A DNA stretch of 64,000 nt from Actinoallomurus bryophytorum (GCF_006716425.1 NZ_VFOZ01000001.1:4960001-5024000); one strand, 5' to 3'; shown: positions 46,114 to 55,154, counted from the stretch's first letter. Numbers and translations are program-made. The notes: generated from the sequence alone by a model not told the origin.

Positions 46114-47354
46114 GGATGGCCGTGCACGACGACACCGGTCTCCTGTTCCGGAGGAGGCTTGGGCTGGGCGAGGACCGCGCTGCAGAAGACGAGGGCCGCG
46201 CAGGCGAGTAGCGGTGAGGCCAGTGCGACCGGGCGGACGATCTTCTTCGTCGGCTTCTCGATCAGAGTGAACGACAGCGTGGCCAGTACGAGTGTCGCCG
46301 CCAGCTCGGCCGCCACCACGAGAGGGCGTCCGGCGTGCGCCGTGTGGATCGCGTAGATGTGCACGGGCCAGTGCCACAGGTAGAGGGAGTAGCTCAGCCG
46401 GCCGATCCGGACCATCGGCCAGGATCCGAGCAGCCGCGCCGCCCGGCTGCCGGGCATCGTGACCACGTAGGCGATGACCACCGCGGCCGAGACGCCGGCG
46501 ACGACGAGGCCGCCCTCGTAGAGCCAGGGACTCTTGATGCCGGCGACGGACCAGAGCACGGCCAGAGCCGCCACGGCCGGCAGGAACACGGACCTCGTGA
46601 GCAGGCGGCGTGGCGGCGGCCGGTCCCAGGAGCCGTCCGGGCCGGGCGCGGGGCGGGTGAGGGCCAGCGCGCACAGGACGCCCAGCAGCAGCGCCCCGCT
46701 CCTCGCGTCGGTGCCGAGGTAGGCGCGGTCGACGCCCTCGGACGCGAACAGCGAGCCGGCCGCGCCGTACGAGGCCACCGCGCCCACGCCGGCCACCGCC
46801 GCCAGGACGCGCCGGGAACGGGTGAGCGTCAGTACGCCGATGAGCAGCAGCGGCCAAACCAGGTAGAACTGTTCCTCCACCGCGAGTGACCACAGATGGG
46901 TCAGCGGCGCGCTGTCCGTGAGCGCGCCCCAGTAGCTCACGTCCTTGGCGATCGCGTACCAGTTCGAGACGTACGCCAGCGCCGCGACCGTCTGGTCGTC
47001 GGTGGTGGCCCGCAGCTCGGGAGGGGCGCCCGCCCGCAGCCACAGCTGCACCACGATGAGTACGGCGAGGACGGCCGGCAGCAGGCGCCGCGCCCGGTGG
47101 GCCCAGAACCTCAGCCAGTCGATCGACCCGGTCCGGTGCCACTCGATCAGCAGGAGCCGGGTGATGACGTAGCCGGAGATGACGAAGAACAGATCGACGC
47201 CGAGGAACCCGCCGGGCACACCGAGGCCGAAGTGAAAGGCGATCACCCCGGCCACGGCGACCGCGCGCAGCCCCTCGACGGCGCCGATCCGCCCCTTGTC
47301 GTGGCGCGCGCGACTGTGTGGCGGGGCGCCGCCCACCTTGGTCGATTCGATCAC
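46110..47354 (-). CDS. Acyltransferase 3 (OafA/YrhL-like) membrane protein
   Basis: A 414-residue integral membrane acyltransferase with 10-11 helices: IGAVEGLRAVAVAGVIAFHF (catalytic His in FHF), VDLFFVISGYVITRLL, FWAHRARRLLPA, SLAVEEQFYLVWPLLL and YSLYLWHWPVHI. It would move an acetyl or other acyl group onto an extracytoplasmic sugar. Unlike many OafA proteins it lacks a fused C-terminal SGNH domain; two separate SGNH proteins are encoded next door and could act with it in trans. It marks the left end of the polysaccharide locus. Confidence 0.92.
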   Translation of the reverse strand: MIESTKVGGAPPHSRARHDKGRIGAVEGLRAVAVAGVIAFHFGLGVPGGFLGVDLFFVISGYVITRLLLIEWHRTGSIDWLRFWAHRARRLLPAVLAVLIVVQLWLRAGAPPELRATTDDQTVAALAYVSNWYAIAKDVSYWGALTDSAPLTHLWSLAVEEQFYLVWPLLLIGVLTLTRSRRVLAAVAGVGAVASYGAAGSLFASEGVDRAYLGTDARSGALLLGVLCALALTRPAPGPDGSWDRPPPRRLLTRSVFLPAVAALAVLWSVAGIKSPWLYEGGLVVAGVSAAVVIAYVVTMPGSRAARLLGSWPMVRIGRLSYSLYLWHWPVHIYAIHTAHAGRPLVVAAELAATLVLATLSFTLIEKPTKKIVRPVALASPLLACAALVFCSAVLAQPKPPPEQETGVVVHGHP

Positions 47355-47385
47355 TCAGGCCTGCCAGCGCCGCGCCGCGGGCGCG

Positions 47386-47622
47386 TCAGCGCGCGTAGAG
47401 GTCGAGGACGGGGACGCCGGCCTTGTCATAGTCGTTCTCGCAGCGGTACTCGCGCGCCTGGCGGCGTGAGACCAGGCCGTGGCCGGCGGTCTGGCACGCG
47501 CTGAGCGCCCGGTAGACCCGGACGAAGCGCCAGTTGTCGGCGTGGGCGCCGGCGACGGGAGTGAGCACGGACGCGAGGACACCGGCGCCCGCGAGTGTGA
47601 GAGCCGCGGTGCGAATGGTCAT
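47386..47622 (-). CDS. Small secreted Cys-pair protein, 78 aa
   Basis: A short exported protein: signal peptide MTIRTAALTLAGAGVLASVL (cleaved near AGAHA), then a 50-residue mature part with two cysteines (LSACQTAGHGL and EYRCENDY). These match the pattern of small actinomycete secreted proteins of unknown role. AGAAAGG lies about 8 nt before the ATG. It lies between the acyltransferase and SGNH genes on the same strand, so it may belong to that cell-surface unit. No function known. Confidence 0.7.
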   Translation of the reverse strand: MTIRTAALTLAGAGVLASVLTPVAGAHADNWRFVRVYRALSACQTAGHGLVSRRQAREYRCENDYDKAGVPVLDLYAR

Positions 47623-47638
47623 GGAAATACCTTTCTGT

Positions 47639-48472
47639 TCAGGACGAGCCGCCGTTCTTTCCCCGATTGGACAGGTCGGCGTGAATGAAGTTGAGAATCC
47701 AGCTGCCGAGCCGATCGTGTGCGGCGCCCGATGGATGCCCCGTGTCGTCATAGACCTGAATACCCGCGGCTTTACGCGGACAGACTTTTGCCGCGGTGCA
47801 CAGCTGGCCGTGGAGATCTAGCAATGAGGCGTGCGGGTTCCGCGTCACCGCGGCGTGGATCGCGGCGTTCATGGCATCGGAGTTGGCCCGGCTCGTTTCG
47901 TCGTTGTCGATGACCGTCGGCAGGTAGACCGTGGCGCCGCCGGCACTGAGAATGCCGATCGCCCGGTCGATCTGCGTGTCGAACCTGTGCCGGAAGCCCG
48001 GCGCGGTGATGGAGCTGACGTCTTTCTGCCCGGGAAGCTGCTGGGAGTCCTGGCCGTCCCAGTAGCCCACCTCGAGCAGCGCCGCAGTCGGCCGGTACCT
48101 GGTCACCAGGTCGTGCCAGCGCGAGGGCCACCGGTTGCACTCGGCGGGCGCCGCGATCATCCTGCCCTGCCTGCGGATACGTACCGGCTGCATCAGGCCG
48201 CAGCCGGGCTCGCCCGCGTTCACCACGACGTTGCGCCGGTCGCGGTCCGCGTCCGCGGCGCCGACGCCGAGATTCCTGGCCCAGGAGTCACCCACCACGA
48301 GCAGCGTCAGCCCGCGGACCTCCGGTGACAGTGACGCCGCGCCGACGGGCACGGGCGCGCCGGCCGGTCGTGTCGGCTCCCCGGCTCGCCGGGAACAACC
48401 GCCCAGCGCCAGGGCGACGGCGAGCGCGCAGGCGCCGATCTTCGCATGAGTGGAAGAACGTCCGATGGCCAC
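47639..48472 (-). CDS. SGNH-hydrolase-like lipoprotein
   Basis: A 277-residue protein with an N-terminal lipobox-like segment (LAVALALGGCSRRAG, lipidated Cys near residue 25). The SGNH-fold core follows: block I LLVVGDSWARN (nucleophile Ser), block III region LLEVGYWDGQD and the final block V DDTGHPSGAAHDRLG with catalytic Asp/His. It resembles the SGNH domain fused to acyltransferase-3 proteins such as OafA, here separate and anchored. It sits 16 bp before the small secreted protein gene. Likely an acetyl-transferring or deacetylating partner in glycan modification. Confidence 0.82.
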   Translation of the reverse strand: MAIGRSSTHAKIGACALAVALALGGCSRRAGEPTRPAGAPVPVGAASLSPEVRGLTLLVVGDSWARNLGVGAADADRDRRNVVVNAGEPGCGLMQPVRIRRQGRMIAAPAECNRWPSRWHDLVTRYRPTAALLEVGYWDGQDSQQLPGQKDVSSITAPGFRHRFDTQIDRAIGILSAGGATVYLPTVIDNDETSRANSDAMNAAIHAAVTRNPHASLLDLHGQLCTAAKVCPRKAAGIQVYDDTGHPSGAAHDRLGSWILNFIHADLSNRGKNGGSS

Positions 48473-48698
48473 CTGAACCCCCGTGGTGCTGACTTACGCG
48501 CATCCAATTTATGCGAGTTCGGATTCTGGCAAGCAAATCGCGGCACCATTTCGCGTCAGTAGATCGTCAAAGACCTGCGCCACGCGAATATCGCCTTCTA
48601 CGAGGAATCGCCTCATATGTGTGGTGCGCGGATCGAACTCGCCGGGCGGCTAAGGTGGCGCCTATTCCGCGAGGAGATGACGGAAAACACGAAAGGCG
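48473..48698. promoter_or_regulatory. Divergent promoter region of the two SGNH genes
   Basis: A 226-bp region, AT-richer than its surroundings. It contains CGCAT-N7-ATGCG (48499-48515) and repeated TTTCGCG/GCGAATA sequences. Both SGNH genes start from it, so they are likely co-regulated. Confidence 0.4.
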
Positions 48699-49556
48699 AT
48701 GAAAGTGATGGCCGGACGCACCCTTCGCCGGCTCTCGCTGGCCCTGCTCGCCGGCGTGCTGCCGCTCTCCGCCGCGCGGGCGGACCCGAGTCCGCCGCAT
48801 CACATGAACCTGCCGAAGCCCACGCCGCGGGGCGGCGACGCCGCTCCCTTCGTCGTGACCGGCTCACCGGCGGCGGACACCGCCCCGACCGTCGCCGTGA
48901 TCGGTGACTCGGTGGCGCGCGACTACGCCTACTACCTCGCGCGCGAGCTGGGGCCACGCGGTGTGCGCATCGTGGACGGCGCGCTGTCCGGCTGCCCCGT
49001 GGGGACACTCCAGCTCATCTCCAGGATCCACGACCGGATCGCCCCGCTGCGTGGCGGCGCCTGCCCGAAGCTCGTCACGGACAAGCAGCGGGCGGTGGTC
49101 GCCCGGTTCTCCCCAAAGATCATCCTGTGGCACTCGATCACCGAGATGTGGTCCATAGCCGACGGGAAGGGGGAGGTGCCGTCCGGCTCCACGGAATGGG
49201 GGAGACGGGTGATGGCCCAGTGGGACGACACCCTCGGGCGCATCACCCGCGGCGGCGCGCGGGTCGTCGTCATCCTGCCGCTCTGGTACGAACGCTCCGC
49301 ACCGCACCGGCTGGACGGGCCGGGGCCCAGCGTGGAGAAGCTCCGGGATCTCTACGTCCGGTGGGCGGCTCGTCACCAGGTCGGCGTGGTGGACGTCGCA
49401 CCCCTCGCCTGCCCCGGCGGCCCGCCCTGCGCTCCGGTGCGCGGAGTGGACTTCCGGCCGGACACGACGCACTACGACGACCCCGGAGGCGTCCAGGTCG
49501 CCGCCTACCTCCGCGCCCATGTGCCCGCGCTGGCGCGGCTGGCCGGCGGGCGCTGA
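48699..49556 (+). CDS. SGNH-hydrolase-like secreted protein (second copy)
   Basis: A 285-residue exported protein with signal peptide TLRRLSLALLAGVLPLSAAR, then the SGNH-like core: VAVIGDSVARDYAYYLAREL (block I Ser), LSGCPVGT, IILWHSITEMWS, and a C-terminal DTTHYDDPGG with the Asp/His block. It is a distant paralogue of the divergent SGNH gene (47639); the two share a promoter region. ATG 48699 or 48708 could be used. It probably hydrolyses or transfers acyl groups on surface glycans. Confidence 0.82.
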   Translation: MKVMAGRTLRRLSLALLAGVLPLSAARADPSPPHHMNLPKPTPRGGDAAPFVVTGSPAADTAPTVAVIGDSVARDYAYYLARELGPRGVRIVDGALSGCPVGTLQLISRIHDRIAPLRGGACPKLVTDKQRAVVARFSPKIILWHSITEMWSIADGKGEVPSGSTEWGRRVMAQWDDTLGRITRGGARVVVILPLWYERSAPHRLDGPGPSVEKLRDLYVRWAARHQVGVVDVAPLACPGGPPCAPVRGVDFRPDTTHYDDPGGVQVAAYLRAHVPALARLAGGR

Positions 49557-49559
49557 CGG

Positions 49560-50846
49560 TCAGAGCCGCTCGACGGTCTCCGACGCCGACAGCACCCCCC
49601 GGGTGTCCAGCACCAGCAGGGCGCGCACGGCGATGTGCGACAGGTCGAACGAGCGGTGCGGCTGCAGGAGGATCACCAGGTCGGACGAGGCGAGTGCCTC
49701 GTCGAGGTCGTGCACACGCCGTACGGCCTCGCCGTCGGCCGACCAGTCCTCGATGAGCGGGTCGAAGTAGCCGACGTCGGCCCCGGCGGCGCGGAGCCGC
49801 CGTGCCAGCGGCGTCGCCGGTGACTCGCGCCCGTCCGCGATGTCGGGCTTGTAGGTGACCCCGAGCAGGAGCACCGAGGCGCCGTTCGCGCAGCGTCCGT
49901 GCCGGTGCAGCATGCGGACGGCACGCTCCGCCACGTAGGCGGGCATATGGTCGTTGACCTGCTGGGCGAGCTCGGCGAACTGGAACTGGCGTCCGAGCCG
50001 CCGGACGCGATGGGACAGATAGCTCGGGTCGATGGGGATGCAGTGCCCGCCCACGCCGGGGCCGGGCCGGAACGCCTGATAGCCGAACGGCTTGGTCGCC
50101 GCCGCCGAGATGGTGTCCCACACGTCGATCGCCAGCTCGTCGCACAGGACCGCGATCTCGTTGACGAGGGCGATGTTGACCTGCCGGTAGGTGTTCTCCA
50201 GCAGCTTGGCCATCTCGGCCTCACGCGTACCGCGCACCGGCACGACCTGTTCCACCAGCTTCCCGTAGAAGCCCATGGCGCGGTCGAGGCACGCGCCGGT
50301 GACACCACCGACGATCTTCGGGGTGTTGCGCAGGTCATAGACCGGGTTGCCCGGGTCGATGCGCTCGGGTGAGTAGGCGAGGTGAAAGTCCGTCCCGGCG
50401 GTCAGGCCGCTCTTCTCCAGCAGCGGGCGCATGACCTCCTCGGTGGTGCCGGGCCAGGTGGTGGACTCCAGCACGACCAGGGTGTCGGGACTCAGGTGGC
50501 GCGCGACCGTCTCGGCGGCACCGATCACCGCACCGAGGTCCGGCCGCCGATCCTCGTCGAGCGGTGTGGGAACACAGATGACCACGGTGTCGGCGGAGGC
50601 CAGGACACTCTCGTCCGTGGTCGCGCGGAACCCCTGCGCGAGAAGCGCCTCGACGTCGCCGTCGGTGAGGTCGTCCACGTGGGAGGTGCCCGCGTTGAGC
50701 AGGTTCACCCGGGTCGAGTCGACGTCGAGTCCGGCGACGCGCATCCCGGAGCGGACGGCCTCGCGGACCAGTGGCATCCCCACATACCCCAGGCCGATGA
50801 CGGCAAGGTCCCATTCGATGACCCGGTTGTTTCGTGACTCACTCAT
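49560..50846 (-). CDS. Nucleotide-sugar dehydrogenase (UDP-Glc/ManNAc/GDP-Man DH family)
   Basis: A 428-residue NAD-dependent enzyme that oxidises a nucleotide sugar to the uronic acid. Motifs: N-terminal Rossmann WDLAVIGLGYVGMPLVREAV, VICVPTPLDE, ESTTWPGTT, YSPERIDPGNP (typical of WecC/VipA-type UDP-HexNAc dehydrogenases), KLLENTYRQVNIALVNEI, and catalytic Cys in GPGVGGHCIPIDP. The C-terminal UDPG_MGDP_dh_C domain has TYKPDIADGRESP. Start ATG 50846. The frame stays open far upstream, giving an apparent 861-residue fusion that is not real. Last gene of a leftward operon with two epimerases and a GT4. Confidence 0.93.
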   Translation of the reverse strand: MSESRNNRVIEWDLAVIGLGYVGMPLVREAVRSGMRVAGLDVDSTRVNLLNAGTSHVDDLTDGDVEALLAQGFRATTDESVLASADTVVICVPTPLDEDRRPDLGAVIGAAETVARHLSPDTLVVLESTTWPGTTEEVMRPLLEKSGLTAGTDFHLAYSPERIDPGNPVYDLRNTPKIVGGVTGACLDRAMGFYGKLVEQVVPVRGTREAEMAKLLENTYRQVNIALVNEIAVLCDELAIDVWDTISAAATKPFGYQAFRPGPGVGGHCIPIDPSYLSHRVRRLGRQFQFAELAQQVNDHMPAYVAERAVRMLHRHGRCANGASVLLLGVTYKPDIADGRESPATPLARRLRAAGADVGYFDPLIEDWSADGEAVRRVHDLDEALASSDLVILLQPHRSFDLSHIAVRALLVLDTRGVLSASETVERL

Positions 50847-50911
50847 TGTGCCCCCGGCGTGATCGCCCGCGTCGGTCGCGGGTCCTGTTCTTGAGCGGAC
50901 TGAAAGGCAGG

Positions 50912-51868
50912 TCAGAGCGTCGCCGCGCTCCCGGCGTACGCGGGCCGCCCGCGGAACCAGGCCACCGTCCGTTCGAGACCGGCGTCCAGCGGAACCGCCG
51001 TGGCGGCGGGGAACAACCGGCAGAGGCGCTCGTCCGCCGCCTGTGAGTCCCGCACGTCCCCGGTGCGCTGCGGGCCGTGGCGTACCTCGACCGGCTCCTC
51101 GAGCACGACGGCCAGCCGCCGCGTGAGCTCCAGGAGCGACACACGGGTACCGAACGCCAGGTTCACCGGCTCGCCGCTCGTCACGCGTCGCAGGACCGCG
51201 TCGGTGAGCACGCCGGTCACGGTGCCGACGAACGTGAAGTCGCGCGTCTGTTCCCCGTCGCCGTGGATGAGGAGCGGCTCGCGGCGCAGTGCCGCGTCGA
51301 TGAACGTCGGGATCACCGCCGCGTACGCGTGGCCGGCCGGCTGCAGCGGGCCGTACACGTTGAAGAAACGGAACGCCAGCACGGGCAGGCCGAAGCTCGC
51401 CCCGTACGCCAGCGTGTACGCCTCGGTCGCGAGCTTGCTGGCACCGTACGGGCTGAGCGGCCGCGTCGGCAGGTCCTCGTGCTTGGGCAGGTGCGGCACA
51501 TCGCCGTAGACCGAGGACGAGGAGGCCGCCACCAGATGGACCGACTCGCGACGGCAGGCCTCGAGGACGCGTACCGTCCCGGTGGCGTTGACGTCGTGAC
51601 TGGCCACCGGATCGGCCAGCGACCGGGGCACCGAGGGCCGGGCGGCCAGGTGGACGACCGCGTCGGTGTCGCCCACGAGCCGCGTGAGGACGTCGGCGTC
51701 CAGGATGCTCGCCCGCACCAGCTCGACGCCGGTGTCGTCGAGGTTCTCGGCGCGGCCCGTGCTGAGGTCGTCGAGCGCGACGACCCGGTCGATCTCCGGC
51801 CGTGCCGCGAGCTCCCGGCAGAGATTGGCGCCGATGAACCCGGCACCCCCGGTGACAAGAACTCTCAT
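50912..51868 (-). CDS. NAD-dependent sugar epimerase/dehydratase (SDR)
   Basis: A 318-residue extended SDR: MRVLVTGGAGFIGANLCREL (NAD site), VVALDDLSTGRAENL, HLAARPSVPRS, catalytic SSSSVYGD and YGASK, FFNVYGPLQ. The pattern is that of UDP-glucose/UDP-GlcNAc 4-epimerases. It is the third gene of a coupled operon: its ATG overlaps the GT4 stop by 4 nt (51865-51868). Together with the dehydrogenase next to it, it would provide nucleotide sugars for the surface polysaccharide. Exact sugar unknown. Confidence 0.92.
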   Translation of the reverse strand: MRVLVTGGAGFIGANLCRELAARPEIDRVVALDDLSTGRAENLDDTGVELVRASILDADVLTRLVGDTDAVVHLAARPSVPRSLADPVASHDVNATGTVRVLEACRRESVHLVAASSSSVYGDVPHLPKHEDLPTRPLSPYGASKLATEAYTLAYGASFGLPVLAFRFFNVYGPLQPAGHAYAAVIPTFIDAALRREPLLIHGDGEQTRDFTFVGTVTGVLTDAVLRRVTSGEPVNLAFGTRVSLLELTRRLAVVLEEPVEVRHGPQRTGDVRDSQAADERLCRLFPAATAVPLDAGLERTVAWFRGRPAYAGSAATL

Positions 51869-53040
51869 CGGGCTTCCTCTTTCTCTCGAACGGGCCACCA
51901 GCCCCGTTCTTCGGCGATTGACGTGTAGATCCCGGCCACGTCGGAGACGAGGCGGTCGGGGCCGAACCGCCACGCGGTCCGCGCGCGTGCCCGCAGCCCC
52001 ATCTCCCGGCGCAGCGGTTCGTCGAGGAGCAGCCGCGCCACGCGGTCGGCCAGCTCACCCGCGTCGCACGGCCCGAGCAGCCCGGTGACGCCGTCCTCGA
52101 CGACCTCACCGACGCTCCCGACCCGCGTCGCGACGACCGGGACACCGGCCAGCCCCGCCTCGATCAGTGAGATCGGCATGCCCTCGTTGTCCGAGGTGAG
52201 CAGCACGAGATCGGCCGCCGCGTACACGGTCTCGACGTCGGAGCGCCAGCCCACCATGCGCAGGGGGAGCTCGCCCGCCGCGGCCTCGACCTCGGCGGTC
52301 GCGTCCCCGCTTCCGCAGATGACGAAGCGGGCGCCGGGGACGCGCCGGTGAACCTCACGCGCGACGCTCACCAGGCGGTCGGGTCGTTTGATCCGGGTCA
52401 GCCGGCCGACGAACGCGACGACCGGGTCCTCTCCGGGCACCCCGAGCGCCATCCGCGCGGAGGCGCGGTCGGGGAGCGGCCCGAGCGTGGTGCCGGGCGG
52501 CACCACGACGTACTGGCCACGCCTCCCGACGCCGGCGGCGACGAGCTCGTCGCGTACGCGCGTGCCGACCGCGACGAGGCGGTCGCACAGCCGGGCGGAC
52601 AGCCGCTCGGTGGTCACCACCAGCCGGGTCTTGCCGGGAGAGAAGTAGCCGTACAGCAGATGACCGTGGTAGGTGTGCACCCGCGCCGGTACCCGCGCCA
52701 GCACGGCCGCGGTACGCCCGAGCGTCCCGGCCTTGGCCATGTGGGTGTGCACGATGTGCGGCCTGAATCTCCGCATCTCGGCGACCAGCGACGCGATGGC
52801 GCGTGCGTCGTCGGCCGGGCGCACCGAGCGCCCGAGCCGGGGCATCCGGTGCGCTCTGACATCGTCCGCGCGCAGGTCGAGATAGTCGGCCTCGCCCGGC
52901 TCCACGAGGCCCGTGTAGAGGCGTTGGTCGAACCGCTCCGGGTCGAGCCCGCGCATGAGGACGCTCGCCTGGAGCGCGGGACCGCCGACGTTCATCCGCG
53001 TGAGGACGCGCATCACCCGGATGCGTTCGCCGCCGCTCAC
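51865..53040 (-). CDS. GT4 family glycosyltransferase
   Basis: A 391-residue retaining glycosyltransferase of GT-B fold. The N-terminal RVLTRMNVGGPALQASVLMR and PHIVHTHMAKAGTLGR are like WbpY/WcaL-type GT4 enzymes. The donor half has VAFVGRLTRIKRPDR, YAAADLVLLTSDNEG, and the E-x7-E motif EGMPISLIE. It has no membrane segment and works at the cytoplasmic face. The start is the GTG at 53040, whose GTGA overlaps the upstream epimerase stop; its own stop overlaps the next epimerase ATG. Confidence 0.92.
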   Translation of the reverse strand: MSGGERIRVMRVLTRMNVGGPALQASVLMRGLDPERFDQRLYTGLVEPGEADYLDLRADDVRAHRMPRLGRSVRPADDARAIASLVAEMRRFRPHIVHTHMAKAGTLGRTAAVLARVPARVHTYHGHLLYGYFSPGKTRLVVTTERLSARLCDRLVAVGTRVRDELVAAGVGRRGQYVVVPPGTTLGPLPDRASARMALGVPGEDPVVAFVGRLTRIKRPDRLVSVAREVHRRVPGARFVICGSGDATAEVEAAAGELPLRMVGWRSDVETVYAAADLVLLTSDNEGMPISLIEAGLAGVPVVATRVGSVGEVVEDGVTGLLGPCDAGELADRVARLLLDEPLRREMGLRARARTAWRFGPDRLVSDVAGIYTSIAEERGWWPVREKEEAR

Positions 53041-54047
53041 GAGGAGACCAGGTCGGGCCGGGGCGCCGCCTCGATGCGCGCCTCGCTGATGGCGTCCTCC
53101 AGCACGTCGGCGAGTGTGTGCCGGGTCGCCCATCCGGTCAGCGTGCGCAGCTTCGTCGTGTCGGGGACTCTTCGCTGCATGTCCTCGAAGCCGGCCCCGT
53201 AGGCCTCGTCGTAGGGGATGAGCTCGATCTTCGACCCGCTCCCGCACGCCGCGATGATCGTCTCGGCGAGCCGGCCGATGCTGATCTCCTCGGACGAGCC
53301 GATGTTGAAGGTCTGCCCGATCGCGGCGTCGTTGTCCAGCAGTTGCAGCAGGGCCTCCACCACGTCCAGCACGTGGGCGAAGCAGCGGGTCTGCCGGCCG
53401 TCGCCGAAGACCGTCAGCGGTTCGTTCCGCAGCGCCTGCCGCACCAGCCGGGGGATGACCATGCCGTACGCCGGGCTCTGCCGGGCGCCGACGGTGTTGA
53501 ACAGCCGCACCACGATCGTCGGCAGGCCGCGCTCGCGGTGGTAGCAGTTGGCGAGGATCTCATCGACCGCCTTGGCCGTGCTGTACGCCCAGCGCACGAT
53601 CGAAGGACTGCCGAGAATGCGGTCGGCCGTCTCGTGCAGGGGTCCTAGCGAGTTCTTCCCGTAGATCTCGCTGGTGCTGGTCATCAGGATCTTGCGGCGG
53701 TAGCGGTGCGCCGCCTCGATCATGACCTGCGAGCCGCGGATGTTGGTGGTCAGCGACTTCAGTGGCTGTTCCACCACGAGCCGCACCCCCACGGCCGCGG
53801 CCATGTGCACGACGACGTCGCACTGGTGCACCAGCTCGTCGACCATGAGCTCGTCGAGCACGGATCCATGGACGAAGTGGAAGCCGGGAGCCTTGCTGGC
53901 CTCGTCGAGGTTGGCCAGCCGCCCTGTCGTCAGGTTGTCCAGGGCGACCACCGAGTCACCACGGGCCAGCAGAGCGTTGACCAGGTAGGAGCCGATGAAC
54001 CCGGCGCCACCCGTCACCAAATACCTCGTCTTGGTGCTGTCTGCCAT
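53037..54047 (-). CDS. NAD-dependent sugar epimerase / UDP-GlcA decarboxylase-like SDR
   Basis: A 336-residue extended SDR: RYLVTGGAGFIGSYLVNALL, VVALDNLTTGRLANLDEA, HMAAAVGVRLVVEQPLKSL, TSTSEIYGKNSLGPLHE, WAYSTAKAVDE (Tyr/Lys pair) and LFNTVGARQSPAYGMVIPR. This set of motifs is characteristic of UDP-glucuronic-acid decarboxylases and related GDP/UDP-sugar dehydratases. It is first in the leftward operon (this gene, GT4, epimerase, dehydrogenase), all overlapping by 4 nt except the last. The 246-bp promoter region holds a 22-bp palindrome. Confidence 0.92.
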   Translation of the reverse strand: MADSTKTRYLVTGGAGFIGSYLVNALLARGDSVVALDNLTTGRLANLDEASKAPGFHFVHGSVLDELMVDELVHQCDVVVHMAAAVGVRLVVEQPLKSLTTNIRGSQVMIEAAHRYRRKILMTSTSEIYGKNSLGPLHETADRILGSPSIVRWAYSTAKAVDEILANCYHRERGLPTIVVRLFNTVGARQSPAYGMVIPRLVRQALRNEPLTVFGDGRQTRCFAHVLDVVEALLQLLDNDAAIGQTFNIGSSEEISIGRLAETIIAACGSGSKIELIPYDEAYGAGFEDMQRRVPDTTKLRTLTGWATRHTLADVLEDAISEARIEAAPRPDLVSS

Positions 54048-54129
54048 GACACGCCCTCTCGAGATCCTGGGCGGTCGGCGGAAGCGTGACTACCCTTCGT
54101 GATCACATAGTTACATCAGGCTAAGTAGC

Positions 54130-54151
54130 GATGATCAAAAGTTTGGTCATC
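54130..54151. promoter_or_regulatory. 22-bp near-perfect palindrome, operator candidate
   Basis: GATGATCAAA (54130-54139) and TTTGGTCATC (54142-54151) are inverted with one mismatch around AG. They lie midway between the leftward sugar operon (start 54047) and the rightward methyltransferase (start 54294), in AT-rich DNA. This is the best operator candidate of the polysaccharide locus. Confidence 0.5.
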
Positions 54152-54293
54152 AGGCCACACGACCTAGGCATCTTCTGGACGCGCGATCAAAGAGAGTCCG
54201 TGCCCAGGGAAAGGCGGCGATGCGACACGGCGGCATGACGGCCGCCGGACTCGGCGCCGCCGCAGGGATCGGACGCGGCAGAGGGAGTTGACC

Positions 54294-55154
54294 ATGATCG
54301 ACGGTAGCCAGGAGATCCTCGCGGGTGACCGGTTCGCGTTCGGCAGCAACTGGCGCGCCTTCGTCGAACTGGTCGACGAGGAGCGGATCAACGCCGCCAT
54401 CGCCTCGCTCAGCGGGCCGCTGGACACCACCGACCTGAGCGGGCGCACCTTCCTGGACGCCGGATGCGGGAGCGGCCTGTTCTCACTCGCCGCGAACCGG
54501 ATGGGCGCGCGGGTCCGGTCCTTCGACTACGACCCCGAGTCGGTCGCCGCGACGCTCGAGCTGCGGAGGCGCTTCGGCGACGGCGGAGAGTGGACCGTCG
54601 GCCAGGGATCCATCCTCGACGAGGAGACCGTCGCCGCGCTCGGCCGGTTCGACATCGTCTACTCATGGGGCGTGCTGCACCACACCGGTGACCTGTGGCG
54701 CGCCACCGACATCGCGGCCCGCCTGGTTGCGCCGGGCGGCCTGCTGTACATCTCCATCTACAACGACCAGGGGCTCGAGAGCCGCATGTGGCGGCGCGTC
54801 AAGCACCGCTACAACAAGTCCGGCGCGCTGGCGCGGCGGCTGCTCGTGCTGGGCAGTGCCGCCTACCTTCACCGGCGGCGGCCGCTGGCGAGCCTCATCG
54901 GCCTGGTACGCGGCACCGGCCCGGTCCTCTCGCGGCCGCCACGCGCGCGCGGCATGTCGGCCAGGCACGACCTGGTCGACTGGGTCGGCGGCTACCCCTT
55001 CGAGGTGGCCAAGCCGGAGGAGGTGTTCGCCTTCATGCACGAGCGGGGCTTCGAGCTGCGCCACCTGAAGACGTGTGCCGGTGGCATCGGCTGCAACGAG
55101 TACGTCCTCGAACGCGTTTCGGGACGCCCGCACGTCTCAGGAGGTCCGGCCTGA
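54294..55154 (+). CDS. Class I SAM-dependent methyltransferase
   Basis: A 286-residue methyltransferase: TFLDAGCGSGLFSLAANRMG (SAM motif I), VRSFDYDPESV, FDIVYSWGVLHHTGDLWRA, and APGGLLYISIYND (motif III). The C-terminal third (RHDLVDWVGGYPFEVAKPEE, CAGGIGCNEYVLER) matches the methyltransferases found in polysaccharide/O-antigen loci. It would methylate a sugar hydroxyl or carboxyl. ATG 54294 follows GAGGGAG. It is the only rightward gene between two leftward operons and overlaps the flippase 3' end by 18 bp (convergent). Confidence 0.9.
   Translation: MIDGSQEILAGDRFAFGSNWRAFVELVDEERINAAIASLSGPLDTTDLSGRTFLDAGCGSGLFSLAANRMGARVRSFDYDPESVAATLELRRRFGDGGEWTVGQGSILDEETVAALGRFDIVYSWGVLHHTGDLWRATDIAARLVAPGGLLYISIYNDQGLESRMWRRVKHRYNKSGALARRLLVLGSAAYLHRRRPLASLIGLVRGTGPVLSRPPRARGMSARHDLVDWVGGYPFEVAKPEEVFAFMHERGFELRHLKTCAGGIGCNEYVLERVSGRPHVSGGPA

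Noticed and set aside
49560-52145. Apparent 861-residue fusion of the nucleotide-sugar dehydrogenase with an upstream extension
   Set aside because: The extension is antisense/out-of-frame sequence of the epimerase and GT4; ATG 50846 gives the normal family N-terminus.
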